Assembly: GCF_022549675.1 (NCBI RefSeq)
Contig: NZ_JAKZGR010000005.1
Span: forward strand, 124,001-188,000
DNA: 64,000 nt
Source: Belliella kenyensis
GTDB lineage: Bacteria > Bacteroidota > Bacteroidia > Cytophagales > Cyclobacteriaceae
Direction: 5' to 3'
Program-made: the position numbers and the translations under genes
Shown here: piece by piece, positions 42,285 through 50,925 of the stretch
Position numbering within the stretch: position 1 is the first letter of the stretch
Layout: the number at the start of each line of letters is the position of its first letter
The notes under the pieces: model-generated
Told to the model about the DNA's origin: nothing
Seen by the model: only the letters and a program-made list of their open reading frames with translations
The model's database searches: none

Positions 42285-43196
42285 TTAGATTTCTGAAAGT
42301 GCTGCCAAGAAACTCATCGTCTCGCCTTTTTTCTTGAATATAAGCATTGGAATTTCATTATTGACTTGTACCAGTTTTTCAGCAGTACTGCCTAAGAGTA
42401 TAGCTGCTGAATTGGTTCTTCCCCTGCTTCCTAATAGAATCAAGCTTGCATTTTTTTCCTTCGCTATTTTCAAAATATGCTTCCCATCATTGCCATTATC
42501 TTTGACTATAGCATCACATACAAAGGATTTCATATCATGTTTTCGAATAAAGGTTTCAAAATCTTTCTGAACATTGGAAGATAAGATTTCAGCAAATTCT
42601 GAATGGCTTTTGCCAGTTTTATAATATCCTATCGGAATCTCAAATAGATGTACGCCTATGATTTCAGAACCTACTTCTTCATTAAATCTTTCTGCAAGTT
42701 TTATACAAAGTACAGAATGTGAGGAGAAGTCCATAGGAACCAAAATCCTTTCCAAAGCTGGTTGATCACCCGCTTCTGTGATAAAAAGAACTGAGCATGG
42801 AGCCTTTTGAGCCATATTTTTGGCCAATGATCCACTACCAGGCAATTCATCCTTTCTCCCCATGACAATCAGATCAACATCTTTAATTTTCGCTTGCCTA
42901 AGAAAGCTTTCAAATGGGCTTCCTTCAATCACCAAAACTTCATACTCAATCGCACCATCTAGCTTGGATTTTGAAATAGTAGATTCGATATCAGCCTTGA
43001 TACTTTCATCTACTGGCGCTAACAAATCAGGATAGCTTTTCTTTATGGATTCAGGAATAGACAAATCCTTTGACACATGTACAAAATAAATTTTCTCGAT
43101 ACCGAGTGCATTTGTGAGAGCTGAAATCTTTTGGAGAAGGATCAAATCCATATCGGACAAATCCAGCCCAACCAATACTTTCTGAAATTTTGTCAT
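42285..43196 (-). CDS. Universal stress protein with tandem UspA domains
   Basis: The 303-residue protein contains two UspA folds (about 1-140 and 148-290): KVLVGLDLSDMDL and ERILVPMDFSSHS start each, and DLIVMGRKDELPGSGSLAKN and LILLGSRGRTNSAAILLGST carry the nucleotide-binding G-x2-G-x9-G loops. Both halves keep this glycine-rich pattern (the second reads GSRGRTNS), so ATP binding is likely. USPs protect cells in starvation and stress. It is monocistronic and convergent with the sugar transferase. Confidence 0.92.
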   Translation of the reverse strand: MTKFQKVLVGLDLSDMDLILLQKISALTNALGIEKIYFVHVSKDLSIPESIKKSYPDLLAPVDESIKADIESTISKSKLDGAIEYEVLVIEGSPFESFLRQAKIKDVDLIVMGRKDELPGSGSLAKNMAQKAPCSVLFITEAGDQPALERILVPMDFSSHSVLCIKLAERFNEEVGSEIIGVHLFEIPIGYYKTGKSHSEFAEILSSNVQKDFETFIRKHDMKSFVCDAIVKDNGNDGKHILKIAKEKNASLILLGSRGRTNSAAILLGSTAEKLVQVNNEIPMLIFKKKGETMSFLAALSEI

Positions 43197-43290
43197 TATA
43201 AGTGTCTTCTAAAGTTTTTGCAAATATTTACAAGTGGATCTTTCACTTAGATTATTTTACCAATTTCGCCTTTATCACTCCCTTTTCCAA

Positions 43291-43298
43291 TATATTTG
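43291..43298 (+). promoter_or_regulatory. -7 promoter element close to the 2'-5' RNA ligase-like gene
   Basis: TATATTTG matches TAnnTTTG and ends 6 nt before the ATG at 43305. A TTG at 19 nt upstream is not clear, so only the -7 box is supported. The nearby TTG start at 43296 overlaps it and is rejected. Confidence 0.5.
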
Positions 43299-43304
43299 TG
43301 TCAA

Positions 43305-43868
43305 ATGGCTAAAATTATTGGTAAATATTTTATTGCATGGATTCCTTCATCAGAGGTCATAGCAAAGGTAGATTCTATAAAAAATTCCTTGAAAGATAAT
43401 TTCGGCTTGAAGTATGCGCTGAAATCTCCACCTCACATTACCCTCAAAATGCCTTTTAGTTGGAATGAAGCAAAAGAGCATTTACTAATTCAAAATCTTC
43501 AAAAATTTCTGAGCCACGAAAATGACTTTACTTTAGACTTAGATGGTTTTGGTAAATTTGGTAAAAGAGTAATATTTATCAAAGTATCCAGAAGTGAAGA
43601 ATTGGTGCAATTACAGTCCCGACTTGTTCAACATTGCAAACAAGAATTGAAACTAGTAAAAGAACTAAGCGATTCAAATTACCATCCTCATATGACTATC
43701 GCATTCAAAGATTTGAAAACAAGAGCTTTTGAAGAATATTGGAATTATGTTTGTAAGTTAACCTTTTGTCAACAAAATCAGACCGGGAAAATAGTACTTT
43801 TAAAAAAAATTGAAAATAGTTGGTCTTTTTTTGAGAACTTAAAAAGTCAAGATACTTTAATTTTATAA
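43305..43868 (+). CDS. 2'-5' RNA ligase / 2H phosphoesterase family protein
   Basis: From ATG 43305 the protein has 187 residues. The two H-x-T/S motifs of the 2H phosphoesterase superfamily are PPHITLKMPF and HPHMTIAFK, giving a bilobed fold. Family members hydrolyse 2',3'-cyclic or 2',5'-linked nucleotides, or act as RNA ligases; the biological substrate is not known. The -7 element close upstream suggests a near-leaderless transcript. Confidence 0.85.
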   Translation: MAKIIGKYFIAWIPSSEVIAKVDSIKNSLKDNFGLKYALKSPPHITLKMPFSWNEAKEHLLIQNLQKFLSHENDFTLDLDGFGKFGKRVIFIKVSRSEELVQLQSRLVQHCKQELKLVKELSDSNYHPHMTIAFKDLKTRAFEEYWNYVCKLTFCQQNQTGKIVLLKKIENSWSFFENLKSQDTLIL

Positions 43869-44061
43869 AACGTAATTCCAAAATTTATTAATTAGAAATA
43901 TATTATTTTTTAAAAAAAAAAATAAAATTTTGCTATGCGTTAAATTGAATGCATATTATTATTTCTTTAGGTATAGTACTCACTAATTTTTGCTTGATTT
44001 TATTAAAAAAATAATACAATATTGTGATGGTAATATGTTAAAAAACCTAAAAAATTACTTT

Positions 44062-47000
44062 ATGAAAAAAGTTTTACTCAGCTTATGTTTGGCTGTTTTG
44101 ACAGTACTCTCCGTGTCAGCTCAAAGTCGAACTGTAACTGGAAAGGTATCATCAGCAGAAGATCCTGATGGAATACCAGGAGTGAATGTTCGTGTAAAAG
44201 GCACGACAGTCGGCGCTATTTCAGATATTGATGGTAGCTATTCGATCTCTGTACCTGAAGGAGCAAATACGTTAGTGTTTAGCTTTGTGGGTTTCATGAC
44301 TAAAGAGATGGCTATCGGAAACAATTCTCGAATAGATGTAGTCATCGAACCAGATGTAAAAACCCTAAGTGAGGTTGTCGTAGTTGGATACGGTACACAG
44401 GAAAGAAGAGATGTAACTGGATCTGTAACATCAATAAAAAATGATGCGATAGAAAATTTGGTTGCCCCTTCTTTTGATACACAATTGGCAGGTAGAGCTC
44501 CTGGTGTACAGGTCACAGTACCTTCAGGTATCATTGGAGCAAGACCAATTATCAGAATTAGAGGAGTGAACTCTATATCTGGATCAGCAAGCCCTCTAAT
44601 TGTAATTGATGGAGTTCCAGTAGTAGATTCTGATAGATCAAGCTCAGTTTCTGCTAACCCACTCTCCAATATCAATCCAGCTGATATAGAATCATTCGAA
44701 GTATTGAAAGATGGTTCTGCATCCGCAATCTATGGATCAAGAGCTGCAAATGGTGTAATTTTGATTACAACTAAAAGAGGACGCTCAGGTAAAGCACAGG
44801 TAAACTATGCCGCCTCTACAGGTTTCAATGAGCCAGTCAATAGATTTGACTTGTTGACTGGTGACGAGTTTGTTGAGATTGCAAATGAAAAAAGAGCTAA
44901 CTTAAACCAATCATTACTTGCAAACCCTGGAGTAAATACGGATTGGCAAGATGCTGTATTGAGAAGAGGGGTGACACACCAGCACAACCTATCTGTGGCA
45001 GGTGGTTCTGATAATACTAAGTATTTCTTTTCAGCAGGTTTTACAGAACAAGAGTCTGCAATCAAAAGTAATGACTTGAAAAGATATGCTTTTAGGTCAA
45101 ACTTAGACCATGCTATTTCAAAAAGCTTAAGATTGGGTAAGAGCTTATCCTATACTTACACTGAAATCGTTGGTCTAAACAATGGTGGTAGTTCGCTTTC
45201 TGGTGCAATTTATAATGCTACTAGAGCCCTGCCAAACGTACCAATCTTTGACCCAGAAAACACAGCATTTGGAGGATACAATATCACTGCAAATGGAGCG
45301 ACAACTGGATTTGGAGCAAACCTAGCAGGTCCAGACAATAATATCCCAAACATTGCTTACGTTTTGGATAAGAATGTATACAGAAATAGAAATCACAGAA
45401 TATTAGGTAATGCATATGCTGAGCTTGATATTGTTCAAGGACTTACTGCAAGAACTCAAATAGGTGTCGATTTGACCATGTCAGATGATTTCACTTCGCT
45501 GGATCCTAGACATGGAGACGGTAGAAGTGCCAATGGCTCAGTAACAATGAGGTATAACCCAGTTTTCAGATGGAACTGGCAAAATACTTTAAACTACCAA
45601 ACTGTAATTGGTGATGATCATAATATCAACATCACTGCTGGTGTAGAATATCAATATACTAACTTCTACAACTTTACAGCATCTGGTACAGACTTCTCTG
45701 ATGAGTTTTTCCGATTCAACAACTTGATCACTGGTTCATACAACAATCAGTTCTCTAGTGGTGGATTTTCAGAACAAGGATTTGATTCTTATTTTGGAAG
45801 AATTAATTATAACTACAAGGGTAAGTATTTACTTTCCTTTACAGTAAGAAACGATGGAATCTCTCAATTATCTCCAGAGAATAGATGGGGTTCATTCCCA
45901 GGTGGATCTATTGGGTGGAGAGTTTCAGATGAAGAATTCTTCAATAGCAGCATCATTTCTGATCTAAAACTAAGAGCATCTTATGCAGAGGTTGGTAATA
46001 TAGGATTGCCTGGTGGCTCATTCCCATATGCAGGGGGATTTGGTCCAGTATTGGCAGCAGCAGGAGCGGGTATAGGCTACTCCAACGTAGCAAACATGGC
46101 ATTACAATGGGAGACTTCTAAGAAGACTAACTTAGGTCTAGATATGACTATAGGTAATGTAACTATTTCTGCTGACTATTTCTACAACAATATAGATGGA
46201 ATGGTGTTAGATGCTCCAACTGCTCCTTCTCTTGGAGTACCAGGCAACACTATAAGTCAAAACGTCGGTGTGATGTTTAACCAAGGTGTGGAATTAAGAT
46301 TGATGACCAATGTGATCCAGAAAGGTGATTTTGTTTGGAATACTGATTTCAACTTTACTTATGTAAAAAATGAAGTAACAAACTTGGTTAGCCCATTAAC
46401 TGGAACATGGAACAGGACTGTAGAAGGTGGCCCAATAGGTCAACTGTATGGTTTCACATGGGCTGGAGTTAACCCTGCAAATGGTAATGCAATGTACTTC
46501 AGTGGAGATAATATTGTACAACTTCAAGGCGCAAGTAGCTGGAGATTATATGATCCAGAAAATCCATCAGATGTATCTCAAGCAGGAACTCCTCCTACTC
46601 AAGCATTTCTTGGTAACACACTTCCTAAGTATCAAGGTGGATGGTCTAACAACTTTACATATGGTAACTGGGATGCTGAAATCTTCATCAGATACTCAGG
46701 CGGAAATTATATTATGAATGAAACAAGAAGGGGACTTTTGGGGCTTGGATTCTCTAACAACGGAAGAGAAATCTTAGAAAGATGGACTGAAAGTGGTCAA
46801 GTTACTGAAGTACCTAGGCTATACTCAGGTCGTGACTCAAATACTTGGCAGACATCAGCAGCCAATTCTAGATTTGTAGAGCGTGGAGATTTTGTAAGAA
46901 TCCAAAATATTGTTATTGGATATAAAGTTCCAAGAACTTTCCTTGAAAACACATTCAATGGCAACATCAGAACAGCTAGATTCTTTGCTCAGGTTCAAAA

Positions 47001-47136
47001 TCCATTGATTTTCACAAGCTATACTGGCTTAGACCCAGAGTCTAATAGCTCTTCTAATCAATTATCCTTTGGTATAGATCAGAATGTAGCGCCTATTATT
47101 AGAACTTGGTCAGTAGGTCTAAATGTAGGATTTTAA
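44062..47136 (+). CDS. SusC/RagA-family TonB-linked outer-membrane receptor
   Basis: From ATG 44062 the protein has 1024 residues, with a signal peptide (about 1-20), a carboxypeptidase-regulatory-like domain (about 24-105; VTGKVSSAEDPDGIPGVNVR), a SusC-type plug (LSEVVVVGYGTQERRDVTGS, LIVIDGVPVVDSD, VLKDGSASAIYGSRAANGVI) and a barrel ending RTWSVGLNVGF. It imports an oligomeric substrate captured by the SusD-like lipoprotein encoded 26 bp downstream. The upstream 193 bp are very AT-rich with A and T tracts. No glycosidase, peptidase or regulator is adjacent, so the substrate cannot be deduced. Confidence 0.95.
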   Translation: MKKVLLSLCLAVLTVLSVSAQSRTVTGKVSSAEDPDGIPGVNVRVKGTTVGAISDIDGSYSISVPEGANTLVFSFVGFMTKEMAIGNNSRIDVVIEPDVKTLSEVVVVGYGTQERRDVTGSVTSIKNDAIENLVAPSFDTQLAGRAPGVQVTVPSGIIGARPIIRIRGVNSISGSASPLIVIDGVPVVDSDRSSSVSANPLSNINPADIESFEVLKDGSASAIYGSRAANGVILITTKRGRSGKAQVNYAASTGFNEPVNRFDLLTGDEFVEIANEKRANLNQSLLANPGVNTDWQDAVLRRGVTHQHNLSVAGGSDNTKYFFSAGFTEQESAIKSNDLKRYAFRSNLDHAISKSLRLGKSLSYTYTEIVGLNNGGSSLSGAIYNATRALPNVPIFDPENTAFGGYNITANGATTGFGANLAGPDNNIPNIAYVLDKNVYRNRNHRILGNAYAELDIVQGLTARTQIGVDLTMSDDFTSLDPRHGDGRSANGSVTMRYNPVFRWNWQNTLNYQTVIGDDHNINITAGVEYQYTNFYNFTASGTDFSDEFFRFNNLITGSYNNQFSSGGFSEQGFDSYFGRINYNYKGKYLLSFTVRNDGISQLSPENRWGSFPGGSIGWRVSDEEFFNSSIISDLKLRASYAEVGNIGLPGGSFPYAGGFGPVLAAAGAGIGYSNVANMALQWETSKKTNLGLDMTIGNVTISADYFYNNIDGMVLDAPTAPSLGVPGNTISQNVGVMFNQGVELRLMTNVIQKGDFVWNTDFNFTYVKNEVTNLVSPLTGTWNRTVEGGPIGQLYGFTWAGVNPANGNAMYFSGDNIVQLQGASSWRLYDPENPSDVSQAGTPPTQAFLGNTLPKYQGGWSNNFTYGNWDAEIFIRYSGGNYIMNETRRGLLGLGFSNNGREILERWTESGQVTEVPRLYSGRDSNTWQTSAANSRFVERGDFVRIQNIVIGYKVPRTFLENTFNGNIRTARFFAQVQNPLIFTSYTGLDPESNSSSNQLSFGIDQNVAPIIRTWSVGLNVGF

Positions 47137-47162
47137 TTTGAATAACTTAATTAGTTAAGAAA

Positions 47163-48710
47163 ATGAGAAAAAATATTTCAATAAAAATAAAGTCGGCCGT
47201 AGCAGCAATAGCTTTATTCGGAGCCACTTCTTGCGAGGTGTCAGATTTACAGCCAGCTACAATCATCCCAGACAATGAAGCCTTTGCAGATGCCAGTAGA
47301 ATTAATGCCGCTGTATTGGGTGTTTACGAAGCAGCTCAGAGGGGTTTTTATTTAGGATCTGTTCAAAGAGGGTATCCTTTCGGTGCAGCTTCTACACAAC
47401 AGGGGGATATGAGGGGAGAAGATATGTATAACGATCAGCTATTCTATGAGATAACTTATACACATCAGTATAATCCAAACACAGCCAATAATAATGGGCA
47501 GTGGATTTCACTCTACAGAATGATTAACAGAGCAAATATCCTCATCGAAAACCTTGATCCAGCTTTGCAAAATGGTATATTAACACAAGCTTTGAGAGAT
47601 CGATATATGGGTGAAGCCTTGTTTTTAAGAGCTTTGGCACATCATGAATTGGTAGTATATTTTGCGAGACCTTATTCTGATGATCCTTCAGCAATGGGTA
47701 TACCATACAGAACATTTGCAATAAATGATGTATCTAAAGTTGAACCAGGGGAACAAGTAGGTAGAGGAACAGTTCAGTCAGTGTACGATCAGTTGTTGGC
47801 AGACTTAAACCTTGCTGAACAATTACTTCCAGAAGCAGGAAATGCTTACAGAGCAAGAAAATCTGCAGCTATCGCACTCAAAGCACGTGTAAAACTTCAT
47901 ATGGAAGACTTTGATGGCGTATTAACAGAATATAATAAAATACGCACTGCACACGCTGTAACAGCTAATCCAATCACTCCATTCAGAGATGGTAATAGCT
48001 CAGATAACATTTTCTCATTTGAGAATTCTGCATTATCAAATGCAGGTGTAAATGGAGCACTTCCAAATATGTATGGAAATCCAGAAAACGGAGCAAGAGG
48101 ACTTGTTAAAATCAGTCCATTAATTTGGAGATCTAGTTTCTGGCATCCACAAGACAGCAGAAGGTCTATTGCTGGTGCATCTGATGGTTTAGTTTCTCAG
48201 GGCCCACTTGGCTTGTATACTTATAAGTATACTGACAACATCAATTTCTCAGATCCTAGTATAATCATAAGGTTTTCAGAAGTAGTACTTTCAGCTGCTG
48301 AGGCTAACGTAAGAAAAGCTACACCTGATCTTGCAGCAGCTCTAAGCTTATTAAACTCTGTAAGAAATAGGGCATTGCCAGCTACAGTACCTGCTTTTAC
48401 ACTAGCTGATTTTGCAACTCCTAATGACTTATTGACTGCAATTATAAATGAAACTAGAATTGAATTCCTTGCAGAAGGAAGAAGATTCCCTAATATTCAT
48501 AGATTAGCAGGTGCAGGAATTATACCTGGAGTTCCATTAAAGGCAACCTCTAGATCTATTACAAGTATCAATTTCTACACCACAGACATAGCTATTCCGA
48601 CAGATTATGAGCTACCATATGCAAGTCATTTGTTTATTTGGCCTATTCCTTTGGAAGAAATTTTGACTAACAATACTGCCCCTTTACCTCAAAATCCAGG
48701 TTATCAATAA
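47163..48710 (+). CDS. SusD/RagB-family nutrient-binding lipoprotein
   Basis: The 515-residue product has the lipobox GATSC (Cys about 24) and SusD motifs: ALRDRYMGEALFLRALAHHELV, YFARPYSDDPSAMGIPYRT, and NETRIEFLAEGRRFPNIHRL near the C-terminus, ending PLPQNPGYQ. SusD proteins sit as a lid on SusC at the outer membrane. The motif EFLAEGRRF is the usual SusD_RagB RE/EGxRxxD-like region. It follows SusC by 26 bp and ends at a strong terminator, so the operon has two genes. Confidence 0.95.
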   Translation: MRKNISIKIKSAVAAIALFGATSCEVSDLQPATIIPDNEAFADASRINAAVLGVYEAAQRGFYLGSVQRGYPFGAASTQQGDMRGEDMYNDQLFYEITYTHQYNPNTANNNGQWISLYRMINRANILIENLDPALQNGILTQALRDRYMGEALFLRALAHHELVVYFARPYSDDPSAMGIPYRTFAINDVSKVEPGEQVGRGTVQSVYDQLLADLNLAEQLLPEAGNAYRARKSAAIALKARVKLHMEDFDGVLTEYNKIRTAHAVTANPITPFRDGNSSDNIFSFENSALSNAGVNGALPNMYGNPENGARGLVKISPLIWRSSFWHPQDSRRSIAGASDGLVSQGPLGLYTYKYTDNINFSDPSIIIRFSEVVLSAAEANVRKATPDLAAALSLLNSVRNRALPATVPAFTLADFATPNDLLTAIINETRIEFLAEGRRFPNIHRLAGAGIIPGVPLKATSRSITSINFYTTDIAIPTDYELPYASHLFIWPIPLEEILTNNTAPLPQNPGYQ

Positions 48711-48734
48711 AATGGGTATGTGATAAAGATTATA

Positions 48735-48766
48735 AACCTGTCTAGCCTAGCTAGACAGGTTTTTTT
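48735..48766 (+). terminator. Terminator of the SusC/SusD operon
   Basis: An 11-bp perfect stem (48735-48745 with 48751-48761), a 5-nt loop and a T-run to 48766. Confidence 0.92.
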
Positions 48767-48825
48767 AATATCAATTATGAATCTTTATCAAATTGAATAA
48801 AAGTACATTTTTTAGATTTTAAATT

Positions 48826-48880
48826 ATTTTTTTATAATTTTTTATAATTTTTTTATAATTTTTTTATAATTTTTTTATAG
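48826..48880. repeat. Five T-tracts repeated with DNA-helix periodicity
   Basis: The motif TTTTTTATAAT recurs with ATA steps at 48834, 48844, 48855, 48866 and 48877, spaced 10, 11, 11 and 11 bp. Tracts of T in phase with the helix repeat are expected to bend DNA. It lies between the SusD terminator and a lipoprotein gene that begins at 48992. Confidence 0.75.
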
Positions 48881-48991
48881 ACTTTTAAATTTTCTTTGAT
48901 CCAAAAAAATTATTTCTATTGATTAATTCCTTTTTGTAAGTTAAACATGCAATATTGTAACCTTGAGAGCAAAATTCCAGTATACAAATTT

Positions 48992-49600
48992 ATGATCAAG
49001 AAAATTTATTACTTAGCCATAACAATCCTTTTAGCTTCATCCTGTGCCACTGTAAGAGTCTCCGAAAACAAAGTTATCGAAGAGCCTAGATTCTTCACAT
49101 CGCTTGTGGTAGTCACATCCAGTGGTGGTATTGACTTCACTTCATTATCTGAAGATTTTTATAATAATTCAATCAAACCAAACTTCAATAAGCTAGCTAG
49201 CACAAAAATACGAGAACAATACCAGAGAAGCATGTCAAGGAATTTTCAACCAACTCCATTACGGTTTATGGAAGATTATTTTGAAGTGCAAGCGGATGTA
49301 AGTTTTGAAGAATACATGGAAAAGTTAGAAAATGATGATTCCAAAGGTATATTAGTAGTAGACCAAAGAAATTATTGGCAGAATGTAAGGATTGTCAATG
49401 GAAATACAAGGGTATCTGATAACGCTAGTTTCAATTGCTTTTTGCTAGACAAAGATACCCTAGAGGTTGTTTGGATGGGCAATTTTAGAGTGAATGGCTC
49501 CTCACTGAGTGGTTATGATGTGATCCACAATCACTTGATGCGTAATATTGTCAGGAGATTGCACAGACATAATCTGATAGCAAAAATGGCAAAACCTTAA
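48992..49600 (+). CDS. Lipoprotein of unknown function
   Basis: From ATG 48992 the protein has 202 residues with lipobox LASSC (Cys about 18). The 15 residues read from an earlier in-frame ATG do not resemble a signal peptide. The mature part has a helical stretch around SEDFYNNSIKPNFNKLASTK and strands WMGNFRVNGSSLSG; it resembles DUF4136-like or LpoB-like envelope lipoproteins by eye but no family is certain. It overlaps the convergent DUF6702 gene by 4 bp. The bent-DNA repeat lies upstream. Confidence 0.7.
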   Translation: MIKKIYYLAITILLASSCATVRVSENKVIEEPRFFTSLVVVTSSGGIDFTSLSEDFYNNSIKPNFNKLASTKIREQYQRSMSRNFQPTPLRFMEDYFEVQADVSFEEYMEKLENDDSKGILVVDQRNYWQNVRIVNGNTRVSDNASFNCFLLDKDTLEVVWMGNFRVNGSSLSGYDVIHNHLMRNIVRRLHRHNLIAKMAKP

Positions 49601-50085
49601 AATTGAAAATTGCCATTCGTTTTTTCTTTGTGTAAAATTATACTTTTAGGCCTTTTGCTTAAGTAGAAATTCACAAGGTTTTGTTGCTCCTGAAACTCCT
49701 TAATCAATAAAGTGTTTTTGATTTTTACTGATTTAGGTCTTTCTTGCACTCTCGCTTCAAGGTAAAACCAGGCAGCATCTTCTTCTATTTCATAGCCTAG
49801 ATAGCTTAATTTAAGCTCTTTTCCATTTACAATTATTTGATTGTGGGTGAGAAGATATTTTTTCACCATATTTTCTAACCTTTCTGGGCTTTCAGGCTTG
49901 ATAAAATCTACCTTGCTATCAAATGTTTTTGATAGGCTAATTTCCAAGTCATCCCAAAAAATTTTTTGTGCTATCTCTAAGCTTAGTTCCTCTTCATTGA
50001 AGCGGATATCAGTTAGGCTGATATAAAATGGATGAAACACTGCCTTCCATCCTAACCATATTATCAAAATGTAATTGTAAACCAT
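49597..50085 (-). CDS. DUF6702-family protein
   Basis: The 162-residue product has a hydrophobic N-terminus (about 3-18) and then HPFYISLTDIRFNEEELSLE, the DUF6702 start, followed by alternating strand and loop sequences (KELKLSYLGYEIEEDAAWF, LLIKEFQEQQNLVNFYL). It is probably exported to the periplasm. Function unknown. The HupE/UreJ gene and M1 peptidase follow on the other strand after 95 bp; this triad recurs in Bacteroidetes (from general knowledge). Confidence 0.8.
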   Translation of the reverse strand: MVYNYILIIWLGWKAVFHPFYISLTDIRFNEEELSLEIAQKIFWDDLEISLSKTFDSKVDFIKPESPERLENMVKKYLLTHNQIIVNGKELKLSYLGYEIEEDAAWFYLEARVQERPKSVKIKNTLLIKEFQEQQNLVNFYLSKRPKSIILHKEKTNGNFQF

Positions 50086-50180
50086 TTGTAAGGTAGTTTT
50101 CTACTTTTTGTGCAAATTATGCATTATAATTACGCTCCGAAAAATGTATTATAAATTTATTTAAATTTAATTAGTCAAAT

Positions 50181-50762
50181 ATGGGTCAATTTAGACTTTA
50201 TTTTGAGTTAGGGTATAAGCATATTCTTGATATCAACGGTTTTGACCACATCCTATTTGTGATTGCTTTGTGTGCAATTTATTTAGCAAGGGATTGGAAA
50301 AAGATCATCATCTTAATTACAGCATTTACCATAGGTCACTCGATTACACTTGCCATGGCCACATTGAATATCTTGAGAGTTAATGCTAATTGGATAGAGT
50401 TCCTGATCCCAGTGACCATAGCTATCACAGCATTAGCAAATATCATTAAGCCAAAGCCAAGTTCCAGCAAAGGTATTCAATTGAACTATATCTTTGCAAT
50501 TTTCTTTGGGTTGATTCACGGACTTGGCTTTTCAAACTACCTGCGGTCATTACTAGGTAGAGAAGCTTCCATTTTTCAGCCTCTTTTGGCATTCAATATT
50601 GGATTAGAAGTAGGTCAGTTGTTGATTGTTGCGATTTTCTTAATTTCTTCCTCTTTGATAGTAGGCCTTTTGGGTGTCAATAGAAAAGAGTGGACCTTGG
50701 TTACTTCTGCCATAGTGCTCGGTATGTCTATAATGATGATGATCGACACGAAGTTTTGGTAA
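50181..50762 (+). CDS. HupE/UreJ-family membrane protein
   Basis: The 193-residue protein has six to seven hydrophobic helices and motifs of HupE/UreJ: GFDHILFVIALCAIYLARDW, FTIGHSITLAMATLNIL and FGLIHGLGFSNYL. The His residues in these helices suggest metal (nickel or cobalt) passage, as in HupE and UreJ. No urease or hydrogenase genes are present, so a general metal role or an unknown substrate is more likely. It is followed by the M1 peptidase gene. Confidence 0.85.
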   Translation: MGQFRLYFELGYKHILDINGFDHILFVIALCAIYLARDWKKIIILITAFTIGHSITLAMATLNILRVNANWIEFLIPVTIAITALANIIKPKPSSSKGIQLNYIFAIFFGLIHGLGFSNYLRSLLGREASIFQPLLAFNIGLEVGQLLIVAIFLISSSLIVGLLGVNRKEWTLVTSAIVLGMSIMMMIDTKFW

Positions 50763-50925
50763 AATGTGAAAGAATACTTTCTTATACAATCAAGAATCCA
50801 TTGAAAGAATTTTGGAACTGTTTTGAAAAAAAACCATTTCCAAAACAGCAGAAATATTGTAATTTACAAGAAGTTGTAATCATAAAATGAAAATTTGGTC
50901 TACAGCTTATTCAAAATTTAGATTT

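Noticed and set aside
48826-48880. Repeat array that could look like a CRISPR
   Set aside because: Units are 10-11 bp, pure A/T and without spacers. No direct-repeat/spacer array was seen anywhere in the window.
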